NCBI GenBank assembly: GCA_014802045.1 | Contig: JAAVDA010000002.1 | Coordinates: 1-61,363 of the forward strand | Direction of reading: 5' to 3' | DNA from: Bacteroides sp. | GTDB lineage: Bacteria > Bacteroidota > Bacteroidia > Bacteroidales > Muribaculaceae | Length of the DNA stretch: 61,363 nt | Shown: in pieces, positions 1 through 7,897 of the stretch | How positions within the stretch are numbered: the stretch's first letter is position 1 | Layout of the letters: every line of letters starts with the position of its first letter | Position numbers and translations under genes: made by a program | The notes under the pieces: generated by a model | Told to the model about the DNA's origin: nothing | The model's input: only the letters and a program-made list of their open reading frames with translations | Database searches by the model: none

Positions 1-247
1 AAGCATTCCGAAACGACATTATATTTTCCATGACCGTAGGTCGGGATGCAACGTTGTTGGCTCGCAGATAGGTGATGGTCAGATGAATGGATTTATTCTT
101 TTGATGAACGATGATTATATACTCGCGAAAATGAGTTGGGAGGACTTACCGCTCTATGAGCAGTTTCTTCCGGAGGGTATGACCCTTGCCGATATCAATC
201 CCGACGACGATAATCCTCTCTTGGTGAAATATTACTTCAAACAATGA
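1..247 (+). CDS. C-terminal part of a probable 6-bladed beta-propeller protein (partial)
   Basis: The frame is open from base 2 to the TGA at 245-247 (81 residues); the start lies upstream of the window. The tail is Asp-rich and ends NPLLVKYYFKQ, which resembles the last strand of TolB-like/BF3164-type 6-bladed propeller lipoproteins that are abundant in Bacteroidales. That assignment rests on remembered tail patterns only. The stop overlaps the ATG of the next small ORF (ATGA), so the two would be translationally coupled. Being an ORF is well supported; the family is tentative. Confidence 0.5.
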   Translation, partial: SIPKRHYIFHDRRSGCNVVGSQIGDGQMNGFILLMNDDYILAKMSWEDLPLYEQFLPEGMTLADINPDDDNPLLVKYYFKQ

Positions 248-426
248 GATTTTTAGACAGATGCATTTTGTGGTCTGCATGTGTGCTCCTGTTTACAGTA
301 TGCGCAAGGCAGACCGAAAATGAACAGGAAAGTAAGCTGCAACAGATTTTCTTTCCTACCGGCATTGAATATAGGGAAAACGGCACAGAGAGAGTGGCGG
401 CCGTGGAACATTTCGGGTCAATGTAA
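244..426 (+). CDS. small lipoprotein-like ORF, possibly a gene remnant
   Basis: Sixty codons starting at the ATGA overlap with the preceding stop. Residues 1-20 look like a signal peptide (basic start, hydrophobic LWSACVLLFTV) ending in a Cys, although Val just before that Cys is a poor lipobox residue. The remaining 40 residues are hydrophilic and I do not recognise them. The short length next to a propeller gene makes a truncated lipoprotein gene as likely as a genuine small protein. A hairpin that could terminate both genes follows at 473-491. Confidence 0.4.
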   Translation: MRFLDRCILWSACVLLFTVCARQTENEQESKLQQIFFPTGIEYRENGTERVAAVEHFGSM

Positions 427-472
427 AAAAGCGGTTGTTGAAAGGGATTGTTTAGCTCATGAAAGCTATGTG

Positions 473-491
473 TCAGGCCGGGATGGCCTGA
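473..491 (+). terminator. hairpin downstream of the first two ORFs
   Basis: TCAGGCC and GGCCTGA form a perfect 7-bp stem around a 5-nt loop, followed by a weakly T-rich TATCTTGTT. It is positioned to end plus-strand transcription from the left edge. Confidence 0.5.
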
Positions 492-497
492 TATCTT

Positions 498-611
498 GTT
501 AACCCCGCACATGTTGTGCGGGGTGGATAGTATCACATCTCTCTCACGACCTCGGAGAGGGTCGGACTATCTGGTGCTGGCGGTTCCTGGCACGCCACGT
601 GCCGGGTTAAC
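498..611. repeat. 114-bp palindromic repeat bounded by GTTAAC, related to the 50-51 kb array
   Basis: Both ends are GTTAAC read inwards (498-503 and 606-611). The left end carries a 9-bp stem CCCCGCACA/TGTGCGGGG with a 3-nt loop; the right end carries CCTGGCACG/CGTGCCGGG. Between them lies a core that on the minus strand reads AGGTCGTGAGAGAGATGTGA and then TACTATCC, nearly identical to the core repeated at 50.1-50.8 kb. The right GTTAAC contains the TAA stop codon of the DUF4924 gene. No ORF here looks real. Confidence 0.8.
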
Positions 612-1161
612 TTTTATTCTTAAACAGCTGGTCGGCTTCGTCGAGCTTGAAATTGTGGGCAAGCAGCGCTATGAAGCGTGAAATCTGCTTAATGGCATCA
701 GCCGTCTGCGGAGTAATCTCCTTACCTTGCAGACGGAGCATAAGCATGCCGTAGAGCGCATTGAAGCATGTCTCTATCTCTCCCGATTTGTTCTCACCGG
801 CTTTAGACCGGAGCTCAACAATGTAGGGGAGCGCACGGTAGAACTCGGCGGAATAATCCTGAAACTGAGGGTCTTTAAGCAGAGCCTGATGTAGGTCTAC
901 GAGTTGGATTATCGTGTTTTTATTCAACTGTAGGTGGCCAGACTTCTCCACACCCTCACGACGCATCATGTCTATGAGACTCTCATACCATTCTGTCATT
1001 TCCCGTCGCTGCGAGTCGGAGAGATCGGGATATTTGTCGATGATATTATGCTTGATTTTATCTATATCAAGGCCGTTTGCACGGATTATATCTTCTATCT
1101 GCCACATGTAGAGCAGATATTCTGCTATATTTTCTTTTCTTTTTTGTGATGCGGTAATCAT
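607..1161 (-). CDS. DUF4924 family protein
   Basis: A 184-residue, mostly helical, charged cytoplasmic protein without signal peptide or membrane segment. It matches the DUF4924 family I know from Bacteroidales, including the MITASQKRKENIAEYLLYMWQ start and the length. The molecular function of the family is not established. The ATG at 1161 lies 28 nt downstream of the stop of the FAD oxidoreductase gene, so it is probably the last gene of an operon with that gene and mgsA. Its stop codon lies inside the GTTAAC end of the repeat at 498-611, so the repeat sits directly in its 3' end. Confidence 0.85.
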   Translation of the reverse strand: MITASQKRKENIAEYLLYMWQIEDIIRANGLDIDKIKHNIIDKYPDLSDSQRREMTEWYESLIDMMRREGVEKSGHLQLNKNTIIQLVDLHQALLKDPQFQDYSAEFYRALPYIVELRSKAGENKSGEIETCFNALYGMLMLRLQGKEITPQTADAIKQISRFIALLAHNFKLDEADQLFKNKS

Positions 1162-1189
1162 GACTGATGAAATTGTAAATGGACTGTAG

Positions 1190-2776
1190 TTACAATACTT
1201 TATCTTCTGTAATGGATTTGCCGAGAGCTGCTGCCACTGCCTCGGCGGCGCGCTCGCCGTCGACTGCCGCCGAAACTATGCCGCCGGCATATCCGGCACC
1301 CTCTCCGGTTGGGAAGAGTCCGGGAGTAGAGACTGATTGGAGAGTATCATTGTGGCGCACCACTCTCACCGGAGCCGAGGTGCGTGTCTCATCGCCAATC
1401 ACTATGGCCTCGCCGGTAAGGAATCCCCGGTTTTTGCGTCCGAATTCTTTGAATCCTTCCTGGAGTCTGCGTGAAATCCCGAGGGGGAGCAGCTTGTCTA
1501 CTCTTGCCGGATGCAGCCCGGGCGCATAAGAAGAGGGGGGTAGCGAGGCTGAATCGCGTCCGTTCACGAAATCGGTCATTCTCTGAGCCGGAGCGTTTTG
1601 CGTACCATCGCCGTCATTATAAAACCGTTGTTCTATTTCCTGCTGGTAGGCCATCATCTTAAGGGGGCCATAGGCTTCATAGCCATCCACATCTTCGGGC
1701 AACACTTCGACCACCATGCCTGAATTGGCCCATTTGGTTCCGCGGTTGGAGGGCGACATACCGTTGACCACCATCTGACCCTCTTCGCTCGCAGCAGGAA
1801 TTATGAACCCACCCGGACACATACAGAATGAATAGACGGCTCGTCCGTCCACCCTCGTGAGCATAGTATATTCGGCTGCCGGGAGATATTTTCCTCTTCC
1901 TGCGGGGGAGTGATACCTTATGCGGTCTATGAGCTGTTGAGGATGTTCGAGTCTGACTCCAACGGCTATCCCTTTGGGCTCAAGAGCTACGGATGAATTG
2001 AGAAGAGAGCTGTAGACATCACGTGCTGAATGGCCGGTGGCAAGAATAACGGGACCGTCGAACTTACCTGCGGTGGTGTTTACGCCGGTCACTTTGCCGT
2101 CGGTGATGGCAAGTGAGGTCATGCGGGTGGAGAAATACACCTTTCCGCCGCAACGTTCTATAGTCTGACGCATGGACTTGATAACGTCGGGCAATTTATC
2201 TGTGCCGATATGAGGATGGGCGTCGATAAGAATCTCTTCGCTTGCTCCATGCTGACAGAAGATGTTGAGAATGCGTTCTATAGAGCCGCGTTTCTTACTT
2301 CGGGTGTATAGTTTGCCGTCTGAGTAGGCTCCCGCTCCACCTTCGCCGAAACAATAGTTGGAATCGCTGTCCACTTTGCCGCTGCGTGAGATATTGGCCA
2401 GGTCTTTACGCCGGTCATCCACATTTTTGCCGCGCTCTATCACGATTGGCCGGATGCCCAACTGAATCAGGCGCAGGGCAGCGAAGAGTCCGGCCGGGCC
2501 GGCTCCGACCACAATACACCGTGGAGCCTCCTCTCCAAGCGGCCGATAGGTTTCGGGCACGCATAGCGAGGTGTTGTCTGGAGCCTCGTCCACGTAGACT
2601 CTCACGGCGAGGTTCACCATCACCTGCTTCTGGCGGGCATCAATGCTTCTGCGTGTGATTGTGATTGCCTTTATGCGGTTGGCATCAATCTGAAGCTGCG
2701 TGCTGATGAGTGCGGCAAGTTTCAACTCTGAGGATGCGGTGGCCGGATCGGTTCGGATTTGAAGTTCTTCTATCAT
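1190..2776 (-). CDS. FAD-dependent dehydrogenase, uncharacterised (COG2509-like)
   Basis: A 528-residue flavoprotein. An N-terminal region of about 85 residues precedes a Rossmann motif (IVVGAGPAGLFAALRL, about residue 88), followed by the ERG motif that contacts FAD ribose. A second glycine-rich ATGHSARD segment and a C-terminal FPTGEGAGYAGGIVSAA segment complete the binding site. This arrangement is that of the uncharacterised FAD-dependent dehydrogenases of COG2509; the substrate is unknown. The ATG overlaps the mgsA stop by 4 nt (2773-2776), so expression is probably coupled. No signal peptide, so cytoplasmic. Confidence 0.85.
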   Translation of the reverse strand: MIEELQIRTDPATASSELKLAALISTQLQIDANRIKAITITRRSIDARQKQVMVNLAVRVYVDEAPDNTSLCVPETYRPLGEEAPRCIVVGAGPAGLFAALRLIQLGIRPIVIERGKNVDDRRKDLANISRSGKVDSDSNYCFGEGGAGAYSDGKLYTRSKKRGSIERILNIFCQHGASEEILIDAHPHIGTDKLPDVIKSMRQTIERCGGKVYFSTRMTSLAITDGKVTGVNTTAGKFDGPVILATGHSARDVYSSLLNSSVALEPKGIAVGVRLEHPQQLIDRIRYHSPAGRGKYLPAAEYTMLTRVDGRAVYSFCMCPGGFIIPAASEEGQMVVNGMSPSNRGTKWANSGMVVEVLPEDVDGYEAYGPLKMMAYQQEIEQRFYNDGDGTQNAPAQRMTDFVNGRDSASLPPSSYAPGLHPARVDKLLPLGISRRLQEGFKEFGRKNRGFLTGEAIVIGDETRTSAPVRVVRHNDTLQSVSTPGLFPTGEGAGYAGGIVSAAVDGERAAEAVAAALGKSITEDKVL

Positions 2777-3219
2777 TTCCGGTCAAATTTTTTGTAGGTT
2801 TGCTTGGCGGGCACATAGCTGTCTTCATCCCACAGAGTGCTCGAAATCATCAAGTCGGCGCTTATACGGTTGCATGCAATAGGCACGTTGTGGATTCTGC
2901 ACTGCCGGAGCAGCATCTGTATGTCGGCCTCATGTGGCTGCGGATTGAGGTCGTCTATCAGAAACACTGCCAAATCAATTTCATGTCTCACAACCATTGC
3001 GGCTATTTCAGCATCTCCTCCCATCGGGCCGGAGTTCATGCAGGTTATGTCGGCTTTTATGCCAAGTTCGTCAAATGCTTTCTTTATGAGACTTCCGGTG
3101 GTGCCGGTACACACGAGATGATGGTGTGAAAGAAATTCGGCGTTATATTTCACCCAGTCGACCATATCGGCCTTGCGCTGGTCGTGTGCCACGAGGGCTA
3201 TTGTAAGAGTCTTGTTCAT
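2773..3219 (-). CDS. mgsA: methylglyoxal synthase
   Basis: Converts dihydroxyacetone phosphate to methylglyoxal and phosphate, a bypass that relieves sugar-phosphate stress. The 148 residues match the family length (E. coli 152). Visible family features are AHDQRK (Asp13), the phosphate-binding TGTTG loop (38-42), GPMGGD with the catalytic Asp69, IDD at 88-90, and His96/Asp99 in PQPHEAD. It appears to be first in the group mgsA-FAD oxidoreductase-DUF4924, with a 4-nt overlap to the next gene. A degenerate copy of a dispersed repeat lies between it and the upstream MATE gene. Confidence 0.95.
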   Translation of the reverse strand: MNKTLTIALVAHDQRKADMVDWVKYNAEFLSHHHLVCTGTTGSLIKKAFDELGIKADITCMNSGPMGGDAEIAAMVVRHEIDLAVFLIDDLNPQPHEADIQMLLRQCRIHNVPIACNRISADLMISSTLWDEDSYVPAKQTYKKFDRK

Positions 3220-3264
3220 AATCTTGATTTTTTATGTGAGTCTGGAGTAAGGCATGAGATTGAG

Positions 3265-3289
3265 CAGACTAATTTTCATGACCTACTTA
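3265..3289 (-). repeat. half copy of the TIR repeat between MATE and mgsA
   Basis: On the minus strand it reads TAAGTAGGTCATGAAAATTA and then GTCTG, matching the terminal repeat of the elements at 15141-15230 and 23841-23904. It begins with the MATE stop codon TAA. The other end is degenerate: only AGTCTG and CAGACT (about 3241-3246) can pair across the junction. Confidence 0.6.
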
Positions 3290-4678
3290 TTGGTTTGAGA
3301 GTTGTTTTTCCGAGGCCATCTTGCGGTTATGGCGCCGGAGTTGATAGATTAGGGTGAGGGTAGCCACAATGAAAGCTATAACATCGCTCGCTGCCATGCT
3401 TGCCCACACACCGTCTACACCGAAGAATCTCGGGATAATGATGAGAAACGGAATTAGAAATATGAGCTGACGCGTGAGCGAAAGGAATATAGACAGCTTT
3501 GGTTTGCCCACAGATTGAAAGAAATTCTGAATCACGATCTGACATCCCACCACCGGATAGCAGATGAAGTAGATGCGGAATCCCCGGCGTGCTATGTCGA
3601 TCAGTGTGGAGTCTGTGGTGAAGAGCGAACTCACCGTGTTGGGGAATAGTTCGGTCACGAGCCATCCTGCTGTGGTGATGCAGACACCGAGGCTGATACC
3701 GATTTTAAGCGTTTTTTTCACTCGGTCCCACTGTCCGGCGCCGTAGTTATATCCGAGAATCGGCTGCATACCTTGCGTTACACCAAACACAATCATTACG
3801 AAAAACATCGTCGTACGGTTCACTATTCCATAGGCTCCTATAGTAAGGTTGCCTGCATCGCCACCATAGTCGAGCAGAGCTTTATTTATGAAAATCACGA
3901 CTATGCAGGCACACACATTCATCAGAAACGGCGACAGACCGATTGCGTAGATTCGTTTGATTATGGAACCGGTGAGCCAACGGTTGTCGAGCTTGAAATG
4001 CACGTAGCTTGACTTTGACACAAAATGCCACAACACCCAGATGAAAGCCGAAAACTGTCCGCAGATTGTAGCTATAGCCGCACCCTTTATTCCCCAGCCG
4101 AGATGAAAAATAAAAATCGGGGCAAGAATCACGTTAACTCCCACCGACAGGAGTGCCGACACCATAGCTTTTTTCGGATATCCGGTGGCGCGCATGAGAT
4201 TGTTGAGTCCGATAAACACATAAGAAATCGGTGTGCCGTAGAGAATCACGGTCATAAATTCTCTCGCATATCCGATGGTTTCTTCAGTGGCGCCGAAAAA
4301 ATAAAGAATCGGGTCGAGGAAAATCAGAGTCAGGCCGCCGAATATCACTGAATGAATCAAGCAGAGTATCATCACATTATTAACCACATCGGTGGCTCTG
4401 TTCAGGTTTTTTTGCCCGAGAAATATCGACGAGATTGTGGCGCCGCCCACAGCAATCAGCGTACAGAAAGCCACCACAAGATTCATCAGCGGGAAGGTGA
4501 TTGCCAACCCTGCTATGGCCATCGGACCCACTCCGCGGCCTATGAATATGGAGTCTACAATATTATAGAGTGAGGTGACTACACTGGCAATGATTGCAGG
4601 CACCGAATACTGCACAAGCAGCTTACTTATAGAACTGGTGCCGAGAGTGGTGGGTGATGAAGCGGGTTGCGGAGCCAT
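3287..4678 (-). CDS. MATE family multidrug/Na+ efflux transporter
   Basis: A 463-residue polytopic inner-membrane protein with about 12 hydrophobic segments in two similar halves, as in MATE exporters, which expel cationic compounds using Na+ or H+ gradients. Family signs are LVQYSVPAIIASVVTSLYNIVDSIFIGRGVG near the start (described by its VDSIFIG core at about 42-48) and GVTQGMQPILGYNYGAG in the second half. It is the first of two MATE genes in the window; substrates cannot be predicted. The ATG at 4678 is 20 nt from a TAATTTTG box, and the promoter region is shared with the divergent HAD gene. Confidence 0.93.
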   Translation of the reverse strand: MAPQPASSPTTLGTSSISKLLVQYSVPAIIASVVTSLYNIVDSIFIGRGVGPMAIAGLAITFPLMNLVVAFCTLIAVGGATISSIFLGQKNLNRATDVVNNVMILCLIHSVIFGGLTLIFLDPILYFFGATEETIGYAREFMTVILYGTPISYVFIGLNNLMRATGYPKKAMVSALLSVGVNVILAPIFIFHLGWGIKGAAIATICGQFSAFIWVLWHFVSKSSYVHFKLDNRWLTGSIIKRIYAIGLSPFLMNVCACIVVIFINKALLDYGGDAGNLTIGAYGIVNRTTMFFVMIVFGVTQGMQPILGYNYGAGQWDRVKKTLKIGISLGVCITTAGWLVTELFPNTVSSLFTTDSTLIDIARRGFRIYFICYPVVGCQIVIQNFFQSVGKPKLSIFLSLTRQLIFLIPFLIIIPRFFGVDGVWASMAASDVIAFIVATLTLIYQLRRHNRKMASEKQLSNQ

Positions 4679-4697
4679 ATATTTTCTTATTGTTTTG

Positions 4698-4705
4698 CAA
4701 AATTA
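4698..4705 (-). promoter_or_regulatory. -7 box (TAATTTTG) for the MATE gene
   Basis: Matches the Bacteroidota -7 consensus TAnnTTTG 20 nt upstream of the MATE start. I see no clear -33 TTTG. Confidence 0.6.
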
Positions 4706-4740
4706 ACTGAAAATACGAGGAATAATAACTCTGCCGATAT

Positions 4741-4748
4741 TAATTTTG
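4741..4748 (+). promoter_or_regulatory. -7 box (TAATTTTG) for the HAD hydrolase
   Basis: TAnnTTTG match 25 nt upstream of the ATG at 4774, divergent from the MATE promoter. Confidence 0.6.
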
Positions 4749-4773
4749 CACAAAATAGTTTAACGTTTGACAT

Positions 4774-5418
4774 ATGAGAAATTGCGGAGCACTTTTTGAC
4801 CTCGACGGAGTGATAATCGACAGTGAGGGACGCTACACTGAGTTCTGGCAGGAGATTGATGAAATATATCCTACCGGCATACCCGACTACGCCGTGGCTA
4901 TAAAAGGAACTACGCTTCCTGTTATACTAAACAATTATAAGTCGCAAGAAGTTAGGGATGACATCACGAAACGTCTCATGAATTTTCAGGCTCAGATGAA
5001 ATTTGAGCCTTATCCGGGTGCTATTGAATTTCTTGAGCAGCTTCGTCGTCGCGATGTGCCTCTGGCGCTTGTCACAAGCAGTGATGACCGCAAGATGGAG
5101 CGGCTGTTTACGGTTATTCCGGAGCTGAAGGAGCTAATGTCGGTGGTGATAGACGGCTCTATGGTGAGCCGCTCAAAGCCCGATCCTGAAGGATATCTCC
5201 GTGCTGCGCGTGAGATAGGTCGGAAGCCTGAAGAGTGTTTCGTGTTTGAAGACTCCCTGCAGGGGCTTGCTGCCGCACGTGCTTCGGGTGCCGTGGTGGT
5301 GGGCATCGCCACCACCTATCCGTCGCACTATATAGAGCAGAGAGTCGACATTGTAGTGCCGGCTCTCGGTGATATTGATATAGATAAACTGCTTGCAGCT
5401 GATTTCAGCAGGCCTTGA
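4774..5418 (+). CDS. HAD-superfamily hydrolase, beta-phosphoglucomutase-like
   Basis: A 214-residue cytoplasmic phosphatase or phosphomutase of HAD subfamily I. Motif I is FDLDGVIID (nucleophile and acid/base Asp residues about 9 and 11), motif II is LVTSSD, and motifs III/IV are SKPDPEGY and VFEDSLQG. The helical cap between motifs I and II places it near beta-phosphoglucomutase/PgmB-type enzymes, but the substrate cannot be read from sequence. Its 3' end overlaps the convergent nadC 3' end by 14 nt. Confidence 0.9.
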   Translation: MRNCGALFDLDGVIIDSEGRYTEFWQEIDEIYPTGIPDYAVAIKGTTLPVILNNYKSQEVRDDITKRLMNFQAQMKFEPYPGAIEFLEQLRRRDVPLALVTSSDDRKMERLFTVIPELKELMSVVIDGSMVSRSKPDPEGYLRAAREIGRKPEECFVFEDSLQGLAAARASGAVVVGIATTYPSHYIEQRVDIVVPALGDIDIDKLLAADFSRP

Positions 5419-6250
5419 AGCTCATATCAAGTCCTTTCACGGAATGGGTGAGTGCGCCCACCGAAATATAGTCTACACCGCATTCGCCGTAGGCACGGAG
5501 TGTGTCGAGTGTGATTCCACCCGATGATTCAATCTCAGTGCGGCCTGCAATGCGGGCCACAGCTTCGCGTGTGCGTTCGGGCGTGAAATTGTCGAGCATT
5601 ATGCGGTCCACTCCGGCGGCCAGAGCCTCATCGATTTCCTGAGTGTTGCGCACCTCTACTTCGATTTTGAGGTTGCGTCCTGTGGATTGGCAATATTCTT
5701 TTGCGCTTGTCACAGCCTGAGTGATTCCTCCTGCAAAATCCACATGATTATCCTTTATTAGAATCATATCGAAGAGCCCTATGCGATGGTTGGCACCACC
5801 TCCAATCTTCACAGCCTCTTTTTCGAGCAGACGCATGCCTGGAGTTGTCTTACGGGTGTCGAGCACCTTGGTCTTGAGTCCGGCAAGACGGTCTTGATAG
5901 CGGGCGGTCATAGTGGCGATACCGCTCATGCGCTGCATGATATTGAGCATCGTGCGCTCTGTCTGGAGGAGTGAGCGCACGCTCCCTTCCACCTCAAAGG
6001 CAATATCGCCGGGTTTCACTCTCGCGCCGTCTTCTATATATACGGTCATTTTCAGCTCGGGATCAAATTTCTCGAACACCTTGCGGGCTATATCCACTCC
6101 GGCAAGCACTCCCTCTTCTTTTACGATGAGACGCTGTTTGCCGCGCGCGTCAGCGGGAATTGTCGACAGGGTAGTGTGATCACCATCCCCCACATCCTCG
6201 GCAAAAGCCAAATCAAGAAGGTCGTCTATGAGCTCCTCTTTATTTTTCAT
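5405..6250 (-). CDS. nadC: nicotinate-nucleotide diphosphorylase (carboxylating), quinolinate phosphoribosyltransferase
   Basis: Converts quinolinate and PRPP to nicotinate mononucleotide in de novo NAD synthesis. Length 281 is typical. The N-terminal EDVGDGDHTT, the central DTRKTTPGMR, the RIGLFDMILIKDNH motif and the C-terminal ESSGGI...VDYISVGALTHS segment are the family landmarks. nadA and nadB are not in the window. It is transcribed divergently from rlmH through interleaved -7 boxes (6275-6292). Its 3' end overlaps the HAD gene. Confidence 0.97.
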   Translation of the reverse strand: MKNKEELIDDLLDLAFAEDVGDGDHTTLSTIPADARGKQRLIVKEEGVLAGVDIARKVFEKFDPELKMTVYIEDGARVKPGDIAFEVEGSVRSLLQTERTMLNIMQRMSGIATMTARYQDRLAGLKTKVLDTRKTTPGMRLLEKEAVKIGGGANHRIGLFDMILIKDNHVDFAGGITQAVTSAKEYCQSTGRNLKIEVEVRNTQEIDEALAAGVDRIMLDNFTPERTREAVARIAGRTEIESSGGITLDTLRAYGECGVDYISVGALTHSVKGLDMSFKAC

Positions 6251-6274
6251 GTCTGATATAATTTTTATTTTCGC

Positions 6275-6282
6275 TACTTTTG
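6275..6282 (+). promoter_or_regulatory. -7 box (TACTTTTG) for rlmH
   Basis: TAnnTTTG match 33 nt upstream of the chosen rlmH start. The nadC box on the other strand begins only 3 nt further on. Confidence 0.65.
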
Positions 6283-6284
6283 CA

Positions 6285-6292
6285 CAAAATTA
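6285..6292 (-). promoter_or_regulatory. -7 box (TAATTTTG) for nadC
   Basis: TAnnTTTG match 34 nt upstream of the nadC ATG, adjacent to the opposing rlmH box. Confidence 0.65.
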
Positions 6293-6315
6293 CAACATCT
6301 CCTCCATATTTTGAA

Positions 6316-6789
6316 ATGAAAATAATAATTATGGCCGTAGGCCGCACCGCGACCGACTATCTCCGCACCGCAACCGACGACTATGTGAGGCGTGCCTCAC
6401 GCTATATGCCGGTGGAATTCGTGATTATTCCGGATATAAAGACTTCACGCACTCTCGACGAGGGTGTGCAGAAGGAGCGTGAGGGAGCTAAAATAATTGA
6501 GGGATTGCAGCCGGGAGACCGAGTGGTGCTTCTCGATGAGCATGGCCGCCAGATGACATCGCGTGAATTTGCCGGCTTTATAGAGAAAGGTGCGGTAGCC
6601 GGTCTGAAGAGAATTGTGTTTGTGATTGGTGGCCCTTATGGTTTCAGTGATGAGGTACATCGCCGGGCTGATTCCGAATTGTCGCTGAGCCGGATGACAT
6701 TTTCCCACGAGATGGTAAGGCTTTTTTTCGCAGAGCAGGTCTATAGAGCCATGACAATACTGCGCGGAGAGCCTTATCATCACGACTGA
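6316..6789 (+). CDS. rlmH: 23S rRNA (pseudouridine(1915)-N(3))-methyltransferase
   Basis: SPOUT-class enzyme that methylates Psi1915 of helix 69 in assembled 70S ribosomes using SAM. From the ATG at 6316 it is 157 residues (E. coli 155). An in-frame ATG at 6280 would add 12 unrelated residues and would lie on the -7 box, so 6316 is preferred. The knot region shows FVIGGPYGFSDEVHRRAD, and the C terminus LSLSRMTFSHEMVRL followed by EQVYRA and the terminal YHHD is characteristic. It ends 1 nt before the convergent hemW stop. Confidence 0.96.
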   Translation: MKIIIMAVGRTATDYLRTATDDYVRRASRYMPVEFVIIPDIKTSRTLDEGVQKEREGAKIIEGLQPGDRVVLLDEHGRQMTSREFAGFIEKGAVAGLKRIVFVIGGPYGFSDEVHRRADSELSLSRMTFSHEMVRLFFAEQVYRAMTILRGEPYHHD

Positions 6790-6790
6790 A

Positions 6791-7897
6791 TCACACTTCT
6801 ATGAGTTCCAGAATCACCGAATCGGCGGTGAGCCAATCCGTTTCAGGAATTCTGAACCGGTCTGTCCCCTTATATTCCAGCCGCTTTTCTTCAACCAGTC
6901 TGCACGCTGTGGCGAGGGCATTGTCGGCAACCGCCGCTCCGAAACGCCGGCGCAGTTCATTCATGTCAAGCCCGTCGGAAGTGCGCAGTCTCACCATAAT
7001 AAAGTCGTTGGCCTGCTCTCTCGGAGTTTCATCCTCCACTTCAAAGAAATCTTTACCTTTCTGAGAGATATAGCCGGCGATATCCGGAGGGTTTACGCGC
7101 CGGAGCCGTCCGTCAAAACTGTGTGCCCCGGTGCCGAGACCGAGGTAGGGGGTGAAAGCCCAATATGAGGAGTTATGACGTGAGCGATAGCCCTTGAGGG
7201 CAAAATTGGCTATCTCGTAATGTTCATATCCATATGCCGCCGTCTGCTGGCAGAGAGCGGCATACATTTCACATAGTTCAGCCTCGCCACACTCTTTCAC
7301 TTTCCCGGCCCGAAGGCGTGATGTGAGAGCGGTGCCGGGTTCATACGACAACACATAGCATGATATATGTTGCGGACGAAACTCCAGGAGTTCGCTCAAC
7401 GATTTCTCCCAGGATTCTACAGTCTGCAATGGCAGGCCGTAGATAAGGTCTGCACTGACATTCATCCCTGTGGCCATGAGATCATCGAGAGCCTCTCGGG
7501 CCCGGGCAGAGGTGTGCCGCCTCCCGACGGCTTTGAGTTCGGAGTCGGTGAATGACTGAACTCCCATACTCACCCTCGAAAGCGGACTATCCCTGAGCCA
7601 ATGCAGGAATTCATGTGTCACATCTTCCGGATTGACCTCAATTGTAAATTCTTTTGCTGATTCCGACGGGAGCGATTTGACCAGCCGTTCAAGAGTCGGG
7701 ATCGGTAGCGACGACGGCGTGCCGCCACCAATGTAGATGGTGGTGAAGGGAGTATCCACCTCATCTTTTCTTGCCTTGAGTTCGCCGATTAGCGCGCTCA
7801 CATAAGCGTCGGTATCATAGCCGCGCGGAGTGGAAAAGAAGTCGCAGTAGGCACACTTTGAGTGGCAGAATGGAATATGGATATAGAGTCCGCTCAT
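6791..7897 (-). CDS. hemW: radical SAM heme chaperone HemW (formerly HemN-like)
   Basis: A 368-residue radical SAM protein. The cluster motif is CHSKCAYC (Cys11, Cys15, Cys18) followed by DFF, and IGGGTPS is the SAM-binding segment. It lacks the extra N-terminal region of true coproporphyrinogen dehydrogenase HemN, so the heme-binding, heme-delivery role of HemW is the better call. A C-terminal HemN_C winged-helix region follows. The start overlaps the stop of the upstream nuclease gene by 4 nt, making it the last gene of metF-holB-nuclease-hemW. Confidence 0.94.
   Translation of the reverse strand: MSGLYIHIPFCHSKCAYCDFFSTPRGYDTDAYVSALIGELKARKDEVDTPFTTIYIGGGTPSSLPIPTLERLVKSLPSESAKEFTIEVNPEDVTHEFLHWLRDSPLSRVSMGVQSFTDSELKAVGRRHTSARAREALDDLMATGMNVSADLIYGLPLQTVESWEKSLSELLEFRPQHISCYVLSYEPGTALTSRLRAGKVKECGEAELCEMYAALCQQTAAYGYEHYEIANFALKGYRSRHNSSYWAFTPYLGLGTGAHSFDGRLRRVNPPDIAGYISQKGKDFFEVEDETPREQANDFIMVRLRTSDGLDMNELRRRFGAAVADNALATACRLVEEKRLEYKGTDRFRIPETDWLTADSVILELIEV

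Noticed and set aside
237-536. 99-codon minus-strand ORF and overlapping plus-strand ORFs at 281-502 and 496-681
   Set aside because: They extend into the palindromic repeat and have no recognisable protein features.
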